From: Calliopum simillimum
Taxonomy: Eukaryota > Arthropoda > Insecta > Diptera > Lauxaniidae
Length of the DNA stretch: 64,000 bases
Assembly: GCA_951812925.1 (NCBI GenBank)
Contig: OX638368.1
Coordinates: 159,636,492-159,700,491, forward strand
Direction: 5' to 3'
The notes beneath the pieces are model-generated. The model saw only the letters and a program-made list of their open reading frames with translations. It did not search any database and was not told where the DNA came from. Both the position numbers and the translations under genes were made by a program. Positions 1 through 12,051 of the stretch are shown in pieces; within the stretch, counting starts at the first letter, position 1, and the number at the start of each line of letters is the position of its first letter.

Positions 1-632
1 GTATCGAAATACACCGAAGAAATCGGTAAAAGCCCAAATGTATCGAAAAACATTTAAAATATCGGCAAAAGTCAAAAAGTATAGAAGAACATCTAAAGTA
101 TAGGTAAAAGTCCAAATATAACGAAAACATCCAAAATATAGGTAAAAGTCCAAAAGTTTCGGAAAATTGGTAAAGTCCAAGTTTATAGAAAAACACCCTA
201 AATATCGCAAAAAATTCCAAAAATGTCGAAAAACATCCTATATATCGGTAAAAGTTCGAAAGTTTTGAAAAATATTGAAACACATAGAAGAAATCGGCAA
301 AAGTCTAAGTTTATTGAAAAACATCCAAAATATCGGTAAAATTACAATAAAGAAATCGAAAAACATCCTATATATCGGTAAAAGCCCAAAAGTTTTGAAA
401 AATATTGAAACACATTGAAGAAATCGGTGAAAGTCTAAAAACAAAACATCCTATATATCGAAACAAAATCAAAAGTTTCGAAAAATAGTGAAATATGTAC
501 ATCGAAGAAATCGGTCAAAGTCCAAGTGATTCGAAAAACATCCAAAATATCGAAAAAAGTCAAAAAGAATTGAAAAATATTGAAAAAAATGTAAAACATA
601 GTTAAAAGTCCAAAAATATTGAATATATTGAG
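1..632. repeat. Degenerate minisatellite, part of a dispersed element
   Basis: Imperfect units of about 35-40 bp built around ATCGGTAAAAGTCCAAA and TCGAAAAACATCC. The order of variant units matches 35510-35700 almost base for base, so this is a dispersed copy of one structured element and not independent satellite growth. Open frames across it (for example minus 238-444 and 469-831) come from the repeat and are not genes. Confidence 0.85.
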
Positions 633-845
633 TTGGCATCACTGACGAAATCACTCTCATTTTTGCTCTCATCAACAACACAACATCAAGAATAAAAAAA
701 AAAAAACAATAAATGAAAGAGACGGAAAAGACAACAACAGCACATAACTCATGGCGCAGCAAGCTATAGCGACTGAAATGCAAACGATCATTTTTATGCA
801 AGCATTGAATTTTTTTTTTCAACAACTTCATACTAAAAAAAAAAG
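633..845. other. Noncoding, AT-rich
   Basis: Between the minisatellite and the hAT-type insertion. Homopolymer runs and no convincing coding frame. Together with 1437-1600 it forms one continuous stretch once the insertion at 854-1428 is removed. Confidence 0.5.
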
Positions 846-853
846 GTTTATAT

Positions 854-1428
854 CAGAGGTGTGCACCTGGAGCAAAAATTTTTTCATCTTGCTCCCATAT
901 AAACTTGATTTTGAAGCCTTACGTCATAAACGTAAAGCTTGAGTTTTTGATTTTTTCAAATGTTAAGTTTTTCTAAATACAAGCCAACAACAACAAAAAG
1001 TACAAATATCCTGTCGTACATAACACGCTACTTGTTCGCAAGTGTCAGTCCAATTCTAGTTTTGAAGCAAACCAAAAAATGAATATCAGGAAACAACAAC
1101 AATAAAATTTGGAACAACAATTGCATACGCTACTTTTCTACGAACTTCAAAAAATAAAATTCAATGCGAGCGACCGCAACAACAATTTCATGCAGCTTGA
1201 AGTCAAGTGAGTTGAAGCCTTTTTCGTTGCGATCGTCGAGCAATGGGAATTATTATTTTATCATTGATTTGTTGTTGTCATTGCATCCCTCGAATTTGAA
1301 ATTTTTATGTTTTCATTTTTTTCGAAGAATGCTTTGGGACTTACATTTTGCAAATTTCGTGAGCTAGCTCTTTTAATCAGCCGATTAAATATTTTAGCTC
1401 CCTTACGTTACTTGTGTGCACACCTCTG
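854..1428. mobile_element. hAT-type non-autonomous element (575 bp)
   Basis: Perfect 13-bp terminal inverted repeats, CAGAGGTGTGCAC at the left and GTGCACACCTCTG at the right. A perfect 8-bp direct duplication, GTTTATAT, lies at 846-853 and 1429-1436. An 8-bp duplication with CAG-type ends is the hAT signature. There is no transposase inside, so it would depend on an enzyme made elsewhere. The intact TIRs and duplication suggest a fairly recent insertion. Confidence 0.88.
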
Positions 1429-1436
1429 GTTTATAT

Positions 1437-1600
1437 TATAAAAACCAAAAAAATAAGTATACATTCCCGTTCCTTTTTACCCGTAGAACGTTTTAAAAAA
1501 AAAATTATTAAAATCGGTTCGGTATATTTTGCACCAAATCGTTACATAGGGTTTTCATATAAGCAATTTTATATAAATTGTATAGATATAAACAAGATCA
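1437..1600. repeat. Terminal segment of the minisatellite element
   Basis: Closely matches 49800-49925 and, inverted, 35335-35415; the shared core is AATCGGTTCGGTATATTTTG. At both 1-1600 and 49744-49925 this segment follows the minisatellite, so it is probably the element's end. Confidence 0.7.
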
Positions 1601-1885
1601 CACATTTTTAAATTATGAAGGTCAAACTTTTTTTATTTCTGCACATTTTAAAAACAAGATTATCAAAATCGGAGTAGTTTTGCCTGACTTCGAAATAAAA
1701 TGCTAACGTTACTCTACTATAATTTGGACTTGCACCACTTTCAAAATTAACAAATTTATAAAAACGTTAATAGCAAAAACTTCCATATCACATATATCGG
1801 GTATTTGAACTATTCTGACCAAATTTTTTTACAGATAAAAAGATCATATTGTCATTTTGAACGGCTCATATATTATTTTTTATAG

Positions 1886-1963
1886 TTGCCACGCCAACTT
1901 TTCTGCGTTAAAAATGGATCGACAATGTGACCAGGTATACCCCGGATGTAGCGTATAAAACCA
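1886..1963 (+). repeat. Fragment of the GCCACGCC repeat family (3' end)
   Basis: Degenerate copy of the terminal cassette seen better at 33725-33809 and 7688-7741: TTGCCACGCC, then a GTATACCCC..GATGTAGCGTATAAA tail. Stretches 1601-1885 and 1964-2400 hold no gene or clear repeat. Confidence 0.5.
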
Positions 1964-2470
1964 ATGACAACAATTTTGAAATCAATTTTTTTTACTCACT
2001 CTGAATGTTCGCATATGCTCATAGCGCATCCAATTCGAGAAACATAATCGCTTGCCGCTAGAGTAAAATATCCATAAGGTGTATCAGATCTATAAATAAA
2101 GGATAAATTAAGTAAATATTATTTTATACACTTATACTTAAAGCTCAATAATGGTACTAATAATACTGTTGTTACTAATGAGATTATTAGTAAGTGTATA
2201 TAGCAGGGGTATGACTTTTACATATCATAAACTCACGCACACTCAACAAAATTCCCATCAACTTTTTTCACACCTATCTTCAAGACAACCGTGATGAGAA
2301 ATGTCTCCAAAACTACAGAACTTACGGCGAAATAAATTACGATTTCACCAGCTCATAATCCATATAGGGGAAGTAATGCTATTGCGATATTGAGCAAAAT
2401 TTGAATTTGAAAAGTTGTCAGGTAATGTGGTATGTATGGCAGGGCAATGTGGTATATATACTGATCAGTA

Positions 2471-2772
2471 CACTCAGAAAAAAAAAAAATTCTTAAAACA
2501 ACAATTTTTAATTCTTAAAAAATTGTTATTTTTTAATTGTTGAAATTCATATTTTATTCTTAAATCAACAACTTTGTTCTTGATACTTAATTTGTTTATG
2601 CATTTGTCATAAAAAATATTTTTAAATACAAAACTTCAAACACTCTTTTGTAAGCAAAAAAAAAAAAAAAAACTTTTAAATTACTGAATAATTTAATAAG
2701 CTTTTTATAACGATTAAGGGTAAGAAACATTTCATATAAACTAAACACTAATTTCTCCCATCTTTCTGTGTG
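2471..2772. mobile_element. Small TA-flanked MITE (about 300 bp)
   Basis: Ends CACTCAGAAA and TTTCTGTGTG (one mismatch), flanked by TA on both sides (2469-2470, 2773-2774). A/T-rich interior with TTCTTAAAACAACAATTTTTAATTC-like hairpins and no coding capacity. Similar ends (CACTGAGAAA) are found on the element at 20601-21875. Probably Tc1/mariner-mobilised. Confidence 0.5.
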
Positions 2773-2801
2773 TAAGGTAATTTGGTATACTTATACCATC
2801 T

Positions 2802-3417
2802 CGACAAGAAATTAGTTCAGGAATTCCGGATTAGGATCAGATCCAGATCAAGTATGCTTTAATACGGCCATCTGATCAGTTCCTCATCAAAATCTGATGC
2901 CAAAGATCTTAATACGGTTCTAGTCCGTTGTTTAAATCAGTATCGCATCAAATCCTCAGAGCTAAATCACAGTAAGAAATTTAGTTCATCTAACCTAGTC
3001 CTTTTGTAACTAATACATATTTCATATCAAAACGATTTCAGAAATTTTCCCAAACGCATTTATCGTGTTTATATCATAGCAAATGCATAAAAAAAATCAA
3101 ACATATTAATCAAAGCCACAAAATGTTTTAGGAAAGCGTTTTGTGACCGGACGAAATTAAAATTATTTTATATGGGTATGATCCTATCCTCAATAATAAA
3201 TATATTACTTTTCTGATGAGGACCTGAAATATCCTGATCCGTTCCTCAAAACTTTATGGGATCCGGATCGTATCCGCTGAAAAGAATCAGGTCCATTTTA
3301 TATGAGGTGTGACGTTTATTCGTCATTGTCGGATCAGAAAGCCTGACTCGTTCCTGATCATTCTTCAGGCAAGCCTGATCCGAATTGGATCTCAACCTGA
3401 ACTTATTTCTAGTCGGG
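2802..3417. mobile_element. TIR element rich in GATC-type half-palindromes
   Basis: Left end CGACAAGAAATTAGTTCAGG pairs with the right end CCTGAACTTATTTCTAGTCG. The interior has many copies of TGATCMGG/CCTGATCC-like words in both orientations. No coding frame. A target duplication could not be fixed. Confidence 0.55.
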
Positions 3418-3600
3418 ATATAACCGAATAAAAAATTTAAAAGGTATGAAATATGTTAATAATAATATTTACATTGGTTCTTAAACTCATAGTTTTTATT
3501 AAAAATTAAACAGCAATCAAATAATGTCAAGAATAACAAGAAATATTCATATACCACATTACCCACCTTGAACTGTACCACATTGGCCGATTTTTAGAAA

Positions 3601-4103
3601 TTACAATATATAAAAATAAAATGGAAAACTTTGTGATTTTACACAGTCAAACACTTATTTCGCAATATTTTGCACTTATCTTGATTGAATATAAGTTAAA
3701 CTTCCACAGAAAACAACTTTTTCTTTTTACAAAACATGCGATTGTATGTATCGTTCAACTGACAGCGTAAAATTTATGTTTGGTGACATTATTGCCAAAA
3801 AGTGGTAAATTCACCTAAATCGGGTAATTTTCAGTTCCCGAGGTAAAAAAGGTAAGAAAAATCGAAAAGAGGTAAATATTGCACGCGGACTTAATTTTTT
3901 TAACTTCGGAAACAAGCAATGATAATGCTTTTTTAGACATATTACTTGTAATAAGTAGCTCACAGTTTTCTAAGTCCTGGAAATGCCTTTCTTTTGTAGA
4001 GCAAAAAGATATACTAACAAATTATCACATCAAAAAATGCACGTTGTAGAAAGCATATTTGGGGCCCTTATGTGAAAAACAAATTGCAAACTTGCGCTAT
4101 AAG
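3601..4103. other. No feature recognised
   Basis: AT-rich sequence with no coding frame of note and no repeat that could be matched inside the window. Confidence 0.4.
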
Positions 4104-5435
4104 TACGGTGACCAACCGTCCTGTATTTCCGGGGACAGTTCTGTATTTCGGCTACGTGTCCCCGGAATTTATTTGAGAAATACGGGACATACAAATGTTC
4201 TGTATTTTATTTTGTGTCCCCTATTTGTCCTGTATTTGCACAGTTCATTTATTAATATGTATAAAATATCATTAAAAACCGTAATTGTTTAGCTAATTCA
4301 TCACATATGAAGTTGCATATTTTCATATTTTTTATCAATAGCTTAAAAACCTCTTGAGAATATGCAAACTTAAACTGTGATTATATAGTTTTGCGACAGA
4401 TAGAATCATTTCATAAACGGCTCTTTGACAATTAACAAATGAAATGTCAAAATCATCGGTATAACCTTTGTTTTTTTTTTTTGTAAAAATTCTTGAGTTT
4501 AGCTTGTGTTTGCCAGGATCAAATGCTTCCATAAATAATTTTCTCCATTATGAATACACACAAAAAAAAAAAACAACATAATATTAATGAAAAATTCATT
4601 GAATTTGATCCGAGAACAGCATTCATTGACTATATGAATCATTTCATAAAATATAAGAACGAAATTCATAATTTTTTTTATATTTTTTGAAAAATAAAAT
4701 AAAAATTTATGAATTTATCAATGAATTTTTTCATTAATTTTATGTTTTATTTTTTGTTTGTATAACGTAGACACAGCTTCGAGCAGCACCATTCGCAGAA
4801 ATTGCTGCTCTGGAAGGGGTTTTTCTTAAAGATCTTCCTGGGAGGGTTGAACCTCCAAAACCCTCCACGTGTGCACAATCCGGCTTACAGAAGAGACACT
4901 TAAAACTATTTTAATAACAAAATGTAATTATCATTTAAACTTTCTCGAGCTCAAAGAATATTTGAGGTCACACGGAGACATTTTGAAAATAATTTCTTTT
5001 GCCAAAAAATACTAAGAGCCATTTTAACAATATCTGGGTAAAATTTAACTAGTGGATTGATATAAATTTTAATAAAATTAAAATAAAATTTAATATCAAA
5101 GTGTCAGTTAAGGTTAAAGTCAATTTAAATGTAATGCAAGTAAAAGAATTAAATGTTTTTATTGACGAGCAATAAATAAAGTTTAAATTTGTAAATTTAC
5201 GAAGAAAATTGTACAGGTGAGGTCCTCGTACGTAGGTATACTTATGCGCTTTGAAAGAGGTTACATTTAGAGGTGAAAGTCTTTTGTTTTTGCTCATCAG
5301 TCTTTGTTTGCCCCAATATTTATCTGTCCCCGATTTGTCCCCGATTTTCTCCCGACTGTCCCCGATTGTCCCCGTTTTTTTTCGCATAAATATCGTTTTG
5401 TCCCCGATTTTGCTCACACAGACATGGTCACCGTA
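4104..5435. mobile_element. TIR element with GTCCCCGAT subterminal repeats
   Basis: Ends TACGGTGACCA (4104-4114) and TGGTCACCGTA (5425-5435) are perfect inverted repeats with TA at the tips. Just inside each end lie GTCC/GTCCCCGAT words, about seven copies at 5310-5410 and related CCGTCCTGTATTTCC words at 4117-4225. These look like transposase-binding subterminal repeats. No intact transposase is present. Confidence 0.6.
4558..4765. repeat. Nested hairpin MITE
   Basis: ACATAATATTAATGAAAAATTC at the left is answered by GAATTTTTTCATTAATTTTATGT at the right, giving a hairpin of about 200 bp inside the 4104-5435 element. No coding content. Confidence 0.5.
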
Positions 5436-5793
5436 GCTATAAGGGACCATTGCCAAAAGTTCTACAAGAAGGCATTTTTAGAAATGTTTAAAAGACTTTC
5501 GTTCAATGATAAGGAAGGAATTAAGTGAAATGGAGTTTTTGGATCCGGAAGTTCATTTCAACATTAATAACAGAAAATATATAAAAGAGTTATCTACACT
5601 TCCGACTAAAGTTAAAGGTATTGAGAGTATACATTCTTTAGTTACTGATGTCAAAAATAAAAAAAGACATAAAATAGGAAAAGATTTACCTAATGCTATA
5701 TCTATTTCACGCTCGGCCACCCAAGAAAAGAAATCTGATTTTGTAGTGAGTGTCGATCACCTTTCAAAGTATTTTACAAAAAATTTGTATTAA
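5430..5793 (+). pseudogene. Broken ORF of unknown family, possibly a transposase C-terminus
   Basis: Two overlapping plus-strand frames are needed. The first gives residues such as CQKFYKKAFLEMFKRLSFND and the second (5506-5793) continues with LSEMEFLDPEVHFN and a lysine-rich tail ending in a stop. The switch of frame in the middle of apparently continuous protein suggests a relic. The pattern 'MFKRLSFND..FLDPEV.FN' vaguely recalls hAT transposase C-termini, but I do not recognise it firmly. It starts right at the end of the TIR element at 4104-5435. Confidence 0.3.
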
Positions 5794-6589
5794 TTTGTTT
5801 TTAAAAATACGCTATTATATACATTTAAATGAATCAAACTAAAAAATCAATGCAGTAAATGTTATGTTCCTTTTTTTATTGTTCTAAATTCGTGTTTTTA
5901 TTTTAGTAAACGATAGGTACAATAAACTAAATTATTCATGTTAAACCTGTAACTCTCATGTTTTATTAATTATTTTTAAAAGCGGTAATGTTTGGCCAAA
6001 AAGGTAAATTTTTTAGTAAAATGAGGTATTTTTCAAATCATTTTACTGGCAACACTGGTTTGGTGCTTGATAGCAACAAATCCCTGGTTAAAACATATGC
6101 AGGTTCTTATCCGAATCGGAGATATGTGACTATACCACATTACAAAACTATTCCACAACAACAATTTTAATTTTAAAACAAAATATTTTTCCAAAAACTA
6201 TGGGACTTTTTCTATTTTTATTTTAGAAATTATTGTTCCTGGAGGCGGTTTTTGTCACAAAACTATCAAAAAATATTGTTTTCATTGTATAGTATATAAG
6301 TAGGTAAGGCATCTTTTTTTTATATTTATGGGCAAATTTTCATATTTTACAATATTTTCAACCGAAAGGACATAAAATCAAAATATTTATTTCGATCAAA
6401 AGGTATCAATTTGAAAACGAAAAAAAAAAAACACTCAACGACTGATGAACATTTTTTTGCTTGGCTATGGAGATTTTTTATTTTTACAGATTCTAAACGG
6501 CTCAGTGCGGAAAAGGTGCCCCGTCAATCACCTTTTAGAGGTTTGTCAATCAAACCTTAAACACATCCTGGGAATATAGGGAAAAACTC
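5794..6589. other. No feature recognised
   Basis: AT-rich noncoding DNA. A TACCACATTAC word at about 6134 resembles the ends of other elements here but has no partner that I can place. Confidence 0.4.
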
Positions 6590-7050
6590 AAAGTTGGAAC
6601 ACTGAAGTTTTTTTGATGAGGTTTCGTTCGTCCACTTCTCCTGAGTTGAAAAATATGAAAATTAAAATTCAGACTCTTCCTTCTTGCGAATAAACTAGGC
6701 TTAAGCCCCTTTTTTCGAGGCATGTTTAAATTACCTATATTATAATTACCTCGAAGTCTTGGAAATTAAAATGTTTTGATCAGGCCTGTTCGTTAATTTG
6801 CCCAGAGTTGGAAAATAAGAAAATTTAATCGGAACAATTCCGTATTGCGAATAAACTGAGCTTAAGCGCCTTTTTTCTTGGTATTTTTAAATTATTAATA
6901 ATAAATCGACCTCCAAATGTTGGTACTAAAAATTTTTGATGAGATTTTGGATGTTAGCTTCTTGTGAGTAGGATAAGGTGAAGAAGTGAATCAAAATAAC
7001 TCCTTCTTGCGAACAAACCTGCTTTAAGCCCCTTTTTTGCCTCTAAAAGT
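6590..7050. repeat. Three degenerate tandem units of about 160 bp
   Basis: The phrase TTGCGAATAAACTNGGCTTAAG followed by CCCCTTTTTT recurs near 6683, 6843 and 7004. Between the phrases, GTTGGAAxAxTAAxxTTTTTGATGAG-like sequence also recurs. No coding function is likely. Beyond it, 7051-7465 shows nothing. Confidence 0.65.
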
Positions 7051-7465
7051 TTGAATAAAACATACAACTTTCAACTCGCAATAACCAAGCTCACAGTTTA
7101 TTTTCAGGTTAGTATATAGAGAAGTTTCCATGGAACATACATATATGTATTTTGACTAAACATTTTAGAAAATCATTGCTTTGTTGATTGATAAATCAGC
7201 GCAAATATTATTTTCCGTCAGAATAATTTTTATGTTTTTCATATGATGTTCATATATATACTTGCTATAATACACAATGTGGAGGAGCGCGGCTTTATGC
7301 AGATTTTTAATTTTTACATATTCTAAATGGGCCAGGGAATAAAAGGTCATACTTAAATCAAATTGTTAGTGAAGCTGCTGCTGCTGTATGTGGTTCAGAA
7401 AGAAGAGATGGTCTCATCAAAACAAGGCTGGAATCACGAAGGACAATGCCTGTTTTTAATACTAA

Positions 7466-7741
7466 CTAGTAAGGGTGTAAATTTTGGCCTGGCCAAAAAA
7501 TAAATACCCTACACTGCAGTATTTTGAAAATTTTGCTTATATGGGAGGTGCCACGCCCTCTTGTCCGAGTACACCCAGTTTTTGTTCAGAGCTTGCATTT
7601 ATAGTTTTTAGTGTCAGAGTGAAATTTAGTTGGATTATCTCAAAAAACTCTTTCAGTATAGCATTTTGAATCTTTTGCATATATGGGAGGTGCCACGCCA
7701 CGGAAGGACAAAGTGAATATACCCTGGGTGTAGGGTATAAA
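7466..7741 (+). repeat. GCCACGCCC dispersed repeat family, copy 1
   Basis: Begins ACTAGTAAGGGTGTAA, then GGCCTGGCCAAA and AATACCCTACA, then two near-repeats of TTTTGCTTATATGGGAGGTGCCACGCC, and ends TACCCTGGGTGTAGGGTATAAAAAG. Other copies lie at 33014-33809 (longest) and 19570-20131 (inverted). The short frames on either strand are repeat-derived. No transposase is seen in any copy. Confidence 0.75.
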
Positions 7742-9020
7742 AAGGAGTTCAAATTTGTTTAAAATATATTAATATCATAACAAAAATCAGAATTTGGACA
7801 CGTTTAAGCTCTTTTATTGACTTTATCCCATACAAATAAACTCAACGTAATATTTTTTATTTTCAAAACTTTAATGTCTTTGTGGCAGTACAAAACGTTA
7901 AAATATCAAAAAGTACCATATAACATTTTTTATTAAGAATATTATGGAGCATCTTTTCGCATGTGAGCCATTTCGAAAATCGCAAAAAACAAATTTCGCT
8001 CCACCCTATTGGCTATATAGTGAAAAAAAAAAAAAATTCATAAAAATACTTAATAGGTACATAAAAAATGTACAAGTTACGGATATGCATCAAAAGTTTT
8101 TGAAAAGTTGCTCTCTGTCGCAGTACATTGATTCGAGTAATGGCGAAAAATCTCAAGCGTAGCGTAATGTTATTTATGAAATTGAATGCTTTGCGAGGAC
8201 GTAGCCAGAAGAGGGGTTCTGGAGATTCGACCCTCCATCGAATGTAAATAAACAGTGCAAATAAAATGAAAAATCAAATTATTGCTATTTGTACCTATGT
8301 ACACACAAACGTATTTTGCTCTAACGTAATCCATGAAGGTTCTCCAAAAAAAATGTTTTTTTTTTTAAGATTGGTACTAAATTTCGGATAAGGACATTTC
8401 ATATCGATTTCTATTTTTTTTTTTTTTTTTCTTAAAGATCTGTTTTTCAACAACTATGTTTCTTATAAAGCAGGCTAGAATTATGAGTTTAAAAAAAATA
8501 TTAAACTTGGGTATTTTATACATTAATGTGACAGATTCGCGAACAAACTTCTGGGTCGTCCATCATCGATCGTGCTGAAACTTTTTGGCATGGTAATTAA
8601 TCAATTTGATTAGAAACGTATTTTTTAATTTTACCCAAAGCCTGTTTTCTTTACCTGTGGGCCATTTGACAAAAATGATGGGATTTTCGAGCATAAAAGA
8701 AAGACGGGTTCAACAAAATGCTCATAACTTCGGTTCTTACAGGCCAATTATAATTTTTTATTTATTTTTGGGATATGCAGACTTTCAGGTCTATTTCATT
8801 ATTTTGGAAATTCTGAAAAATAGTAAATCTGATTTATCTCGAAAAACGTAGCGTTTTTTTTTAAATTTCAATATATCAAAATTTCTTAAATAAGCTTTAC
8901 AACTGTAGTAGCTAAACTCTATTATTAATATTAGCGAAAATTTAATTTTTTTAAAAAAAAAGCTGGTTTTTCTGTTAAAAATCTTATTCTAAAACTATGT
9001 TCAAAAACAATAACACATCC
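7742..9020. other. No gene or clear repeat
   Basis: AT-rich, with long poly-T runs near 8350-8430. Short frames at 7944-8162 and 8606-8851 have biased composition and no recognisable domain, so I do not call them genes. Confidence 0.45.
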
Positions 9021-10042
9021 CAACAAATAAAAACGCTTGGAAAATAACTTATGAGCTTATTTTCGTAAATGTTTGTTTGGAAAAAAGCATAAAAGATGTT
9101 TGGAAATTGTTGACTTTATATTGTATAATAATCGAAATTGAACCCCTCAAAATAAGCTTAAGAAAAATTTTTTATAAAATATTTTTTCACACAGAATTTT
9201 AATTGTTTTTTAAGTTTTATAATAAATATTTTGTTTTTCATTAGTTTATTAACCAACATTTTCCAAACATTTTAATGTTTCAACAAAAATCTTGTGTTTA
9301 CTGAAATCGTACCTACGACTCGAAATTCTTACCAACTGACCAAATGTGAAAGTTGCGATTCAAGTGGAAAATGATAATGAAAACATTTGGAATTAAACAT
9401 TTTTGAATTGTTTATTTTAAACTTATAAATCATTTGTGAAAATTCTTAAAAGTAAACATTTTCCAAATGTTCAACTTTCTAATAAACAATTTTATAACCT
9501 TATCAGTTTAACGCTTGGAAAAAGTTAATTTCCAAATGTTTTCGTAACCAATTTTCAAACGTTTGGAAAATGTTTTTTTTTTAGAATTTTCACAATTGAT
9601 TTAAAAAGTTAAAACAAACAATTAGAATTTTAAAATGTTTATTTTGAAATCTTTTTGTGACCTAAGTAAAACACAAGGCATTTGAATCGTAACAGCCACA
9701 TAAGTTCAGTTGATAAGATTATCGACTGATAACTCCGAAGTCATAGGTTCGATTCTCAGTAAACATAAATTTTTATTTTTAATTAAATATAAAATTGTTT
9801 AGATTTTTTAATTAACATTCAAAACCCTTAAAAAACAATTTGAAAATTTTGTATAAGAACATATGGAAAATATTGTATAAAAACATTTATAATAAGCTTT
9901 TCCCAAACGATTTCCACAAGCTTAGTATGAACTGTCCAATTTCAATTATTAAACAAAATAAATTCAAGAACTTCCAAACATTTTGCAAGTTAATTTCCAA
10001 ACGAAATGTTTGCTACAATTTACCAAACGTTTTTGTTTGTTG
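9021..10042. mobile_element. TIR element made of ACATTTGGAAAA words (about 1 kb)
   Basis: Left end CAACAAATAAAAACGCTTGG pairs with right end CCAAACGTTTTTGTTTGTTG. The whole interior repeats AAAC(A/G)TTTGGAAAA and its complement in both orientations. A tRNA-like motif sits near its middle (9699-9761). No transposase and no clear target duplication. Confidence 0.6.
9699..9761 (+). repeat. tRNA-like A/B-box motif
   Basis: TAAGTTCAGTTGATAAGATT resembles a tRNA D-arm/A box and GGTTCGATTCT (9746-9756) a B box, at tRNA-like spacing. No acceptor stem can be closed, so it is not a functional tRNA gene. It lies in the middle of the 9021-10042 element. Confidence 0.5.
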
Positions 10043-10210
10043 AGTTAGCATTAAAAACTGGTTATGAAAATATTTGCAAATAAATATTCATACTTTAAAT
10101 GTTTGATTTTAAGCTTAAACTAGTAACGAAGTTGTAAAAAATCACTCAGGAGGTACCACGCCCACTTTTCCCAATTCACTGAGTTTTTGCTCAAAGTTTG
10201 CACTTACTGT

Positions 10211-10960
10211 ATATACAGTGGCTCACAAATATATTCGGAATTTGGAAACTTTTTAAAGAATTATAAAATTTTTTAATAACGAATTTTTTTTTTTTTTTTT
10301 TTTATCACTCTAGTAATTTTAACACGTTAAATACATATCTAGTTTTAGTTATTAACAAAAACTTTTCCAAAATATAACTCAAATATATAAAAATTAGCTT
10401 ATAAGCAAAATCCTACTTAAATTCAATACACAAAAGTAAAAGTTTAACCCAAATTATTGGGACACTCTCTAAAATCACTTAACATTAAGTTTGCGGTAGC
10501 TGAGTTCAATTTGTCAGTTTTTTTAAAGTGCAAGACTTCGTTTTTTACAAAAAGAAAGATGGAAAGAAAATCAGAAGAAACCTCTCTTCATATAAAAAAA
10601 TTAAACACGTAAAGACGCAAAACCCTTTTAGAGTTTGATAGCGATGTTGGAAGAAATATTTCGAATATACACACCATTATAAAAGGAACATGTTCCACAA
10701 CTCACAACGCTTTGGTAGGCCATCGATAATAGGCGTTCGAGAAAAGTCAAATATCATACGAAAATTCAACCACGTACATAAGGAGTGGACTTTAATTGAA
10801 GCCTCACTACATAATAGTTATAATAGAAGAACTCAATGTGTCAAACTATTTATAATTTCAACTTTCAAGTTTTTCTCATTACTGAAATTTTGTTCGAAAA
10901 AGCCTACTTGTAAAAATTGTGCTAAGATTGTCAAGTTTTGAAAACAACTAAAGATATAAC
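10211..10960 (+). pseudogene. Tc1-like transposon relic
   Basis: From about 10558 a plus-strand reading gives MERKSEETSLHIKKL, and a shifted frame (10690 on) gives FGRPSIIGVREKSNIIRK. Both are typical of the N-terminal paired-like DNA-binding region and GRP hook of Tc1 transposases. The catalytic half is missing and several stops and shifts break the frame. TACAGTGGCTCACAAATAT at about 10214 may be the left TIR; I could not find its partner. Dead relic. Confidence 0.6.
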
Positions 10961-11220
10961 AAATGAAATGGATACTATTTTAACATTTTGATTTCATTAC
11001 AAGCTCCTTAAAAAGTCAAAGTCTAAATTTCGTAACAAAATTTATAGAAAAACTAGCTGGCCTGATTGCGACTTCGTTCGCCCATTCCCGATGCCTTTAC
11101 GTACGAAGTCTCATCCATCTCCATCGTCCCTCTCTTCCAATCACCAAGGTTTTTAAAGATCCATGTATCAACTTTTGTAATCATAGTTCCCATAGATACA
11201 GAGATATAGCATTTTATATA

Positions 11221-12051
11221 TTGGGTGTACAACTTAAAAACCGGAATTTGAAGGAACATTTGACAGCTGTCAAAATCAGTCAACAAAACAATTTTATCTT
11301 GTGTGCATCATTATTATTTTTCACGATGAATAACTTCGAAAATTGGAGAAAAAGACAGCATTTGCAGGGGGGTTCTAGTGGGTAATTTTTTTCCAAAGAA
11401 AACAGCTGCCGAAAGTCATCGCATTCTTGTAGAAGTTTATGGGGACTATGCTCCAGCTGAATCAAGCTGTCGTGAGTGGTTTAAAAGTGGTTATTTTGAT
11501 GTCGAAGACAAAGAACGTCCTGGTCAGGACCAGCTAGGTGTGATCCATTATGAGCTGTTGCCAGGTGGCCAAACCATTAATGCTCAATTCTATCGTCAAC
11601 AATTGATCCAATTGAAGCAGAAAATCCAGGCAGAGCGGCCAACGTATGCGACCAGACATGAGTCAATCATTTTCCACCACGATTACGCTCGGCCACATAT
11701 TGCTGCCCCAGTCAAAAATTACCTGGAAAACAACGGATGGGAAATTTTGCCTCACCCGCTTTATAGCCCAGACCTTGCACCATCAGACTACCATTTGTTC
11801 CGATCGATGCAGAATGCCCTATCAGGAATACGCTTCACTAAAGTTCAAGATATCGAAAATTGGATAGATTCATTTTTGGCCGCCAAGCCTGCGCAATTTT
11901 TTTTGGGATGGAATTCATAAATTGCCTGAAAGATGGGGAAATGTTGTAGCTTCCAATGGACAATACTTTAAATAAAATATATTGTAACATTTTTCCACAA
12001 TAAAGCATCAAATTTCGCTAAAAAATTCCGGTTTTTAAGTTGTACACCCAA
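11221..12051 (+). mobile_element. Internally deleted mariner element (831 bp)
   Basis: TIRs start TTGGGTGTACAACTTAAAAA and end TTTTTAAGTTGTACACCCAA (inverted), continuing to about 29 bp, with TA duplications at 11219-11220 and 12052-12053. Full mariners are about 1.3 kb, so roughly a third is missing. The intact TIRs mean it could still be moved in trans. Confidence 0.9.
11326..11920 (+). pseudogene. Mariner transposase, frameshifted and internally deleted
   Basis: The natural start is probably ATG at 11326 (MNNFENWRKRQ), followed by a frameshift before 11378, where the long frame runs for 180 aa. The N-terminal helix-turn-helix region is present (KKTAAESHRILVEVYGDYAP, then SSCREWFKSG). The sequence then jumps from KERPGQ to DQLGVIHYELL. 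The family's normal length is about 345 aa, so the linker and the segment with the first catalytic Asp are lost. The second Asp region (FHHDYARPH; the family usually has DNARPH) and the third (YSPDLAPSDYHLF, the D34D signature) remain. Not functional. Confidence 0.85.

Larger units (their letters stand above)
2400..3600. repeat. Possible outer element with GTAATGTGGTA ends
   Basis: GGTAATGTGGTAT near 2421 is answered by ATACCACATTACCC near 3550, with the two elements above nested between. Similar words end the element at 34230-35086, so this may be a relative of it. Boundaries are approximate. Confidence 0.35.
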
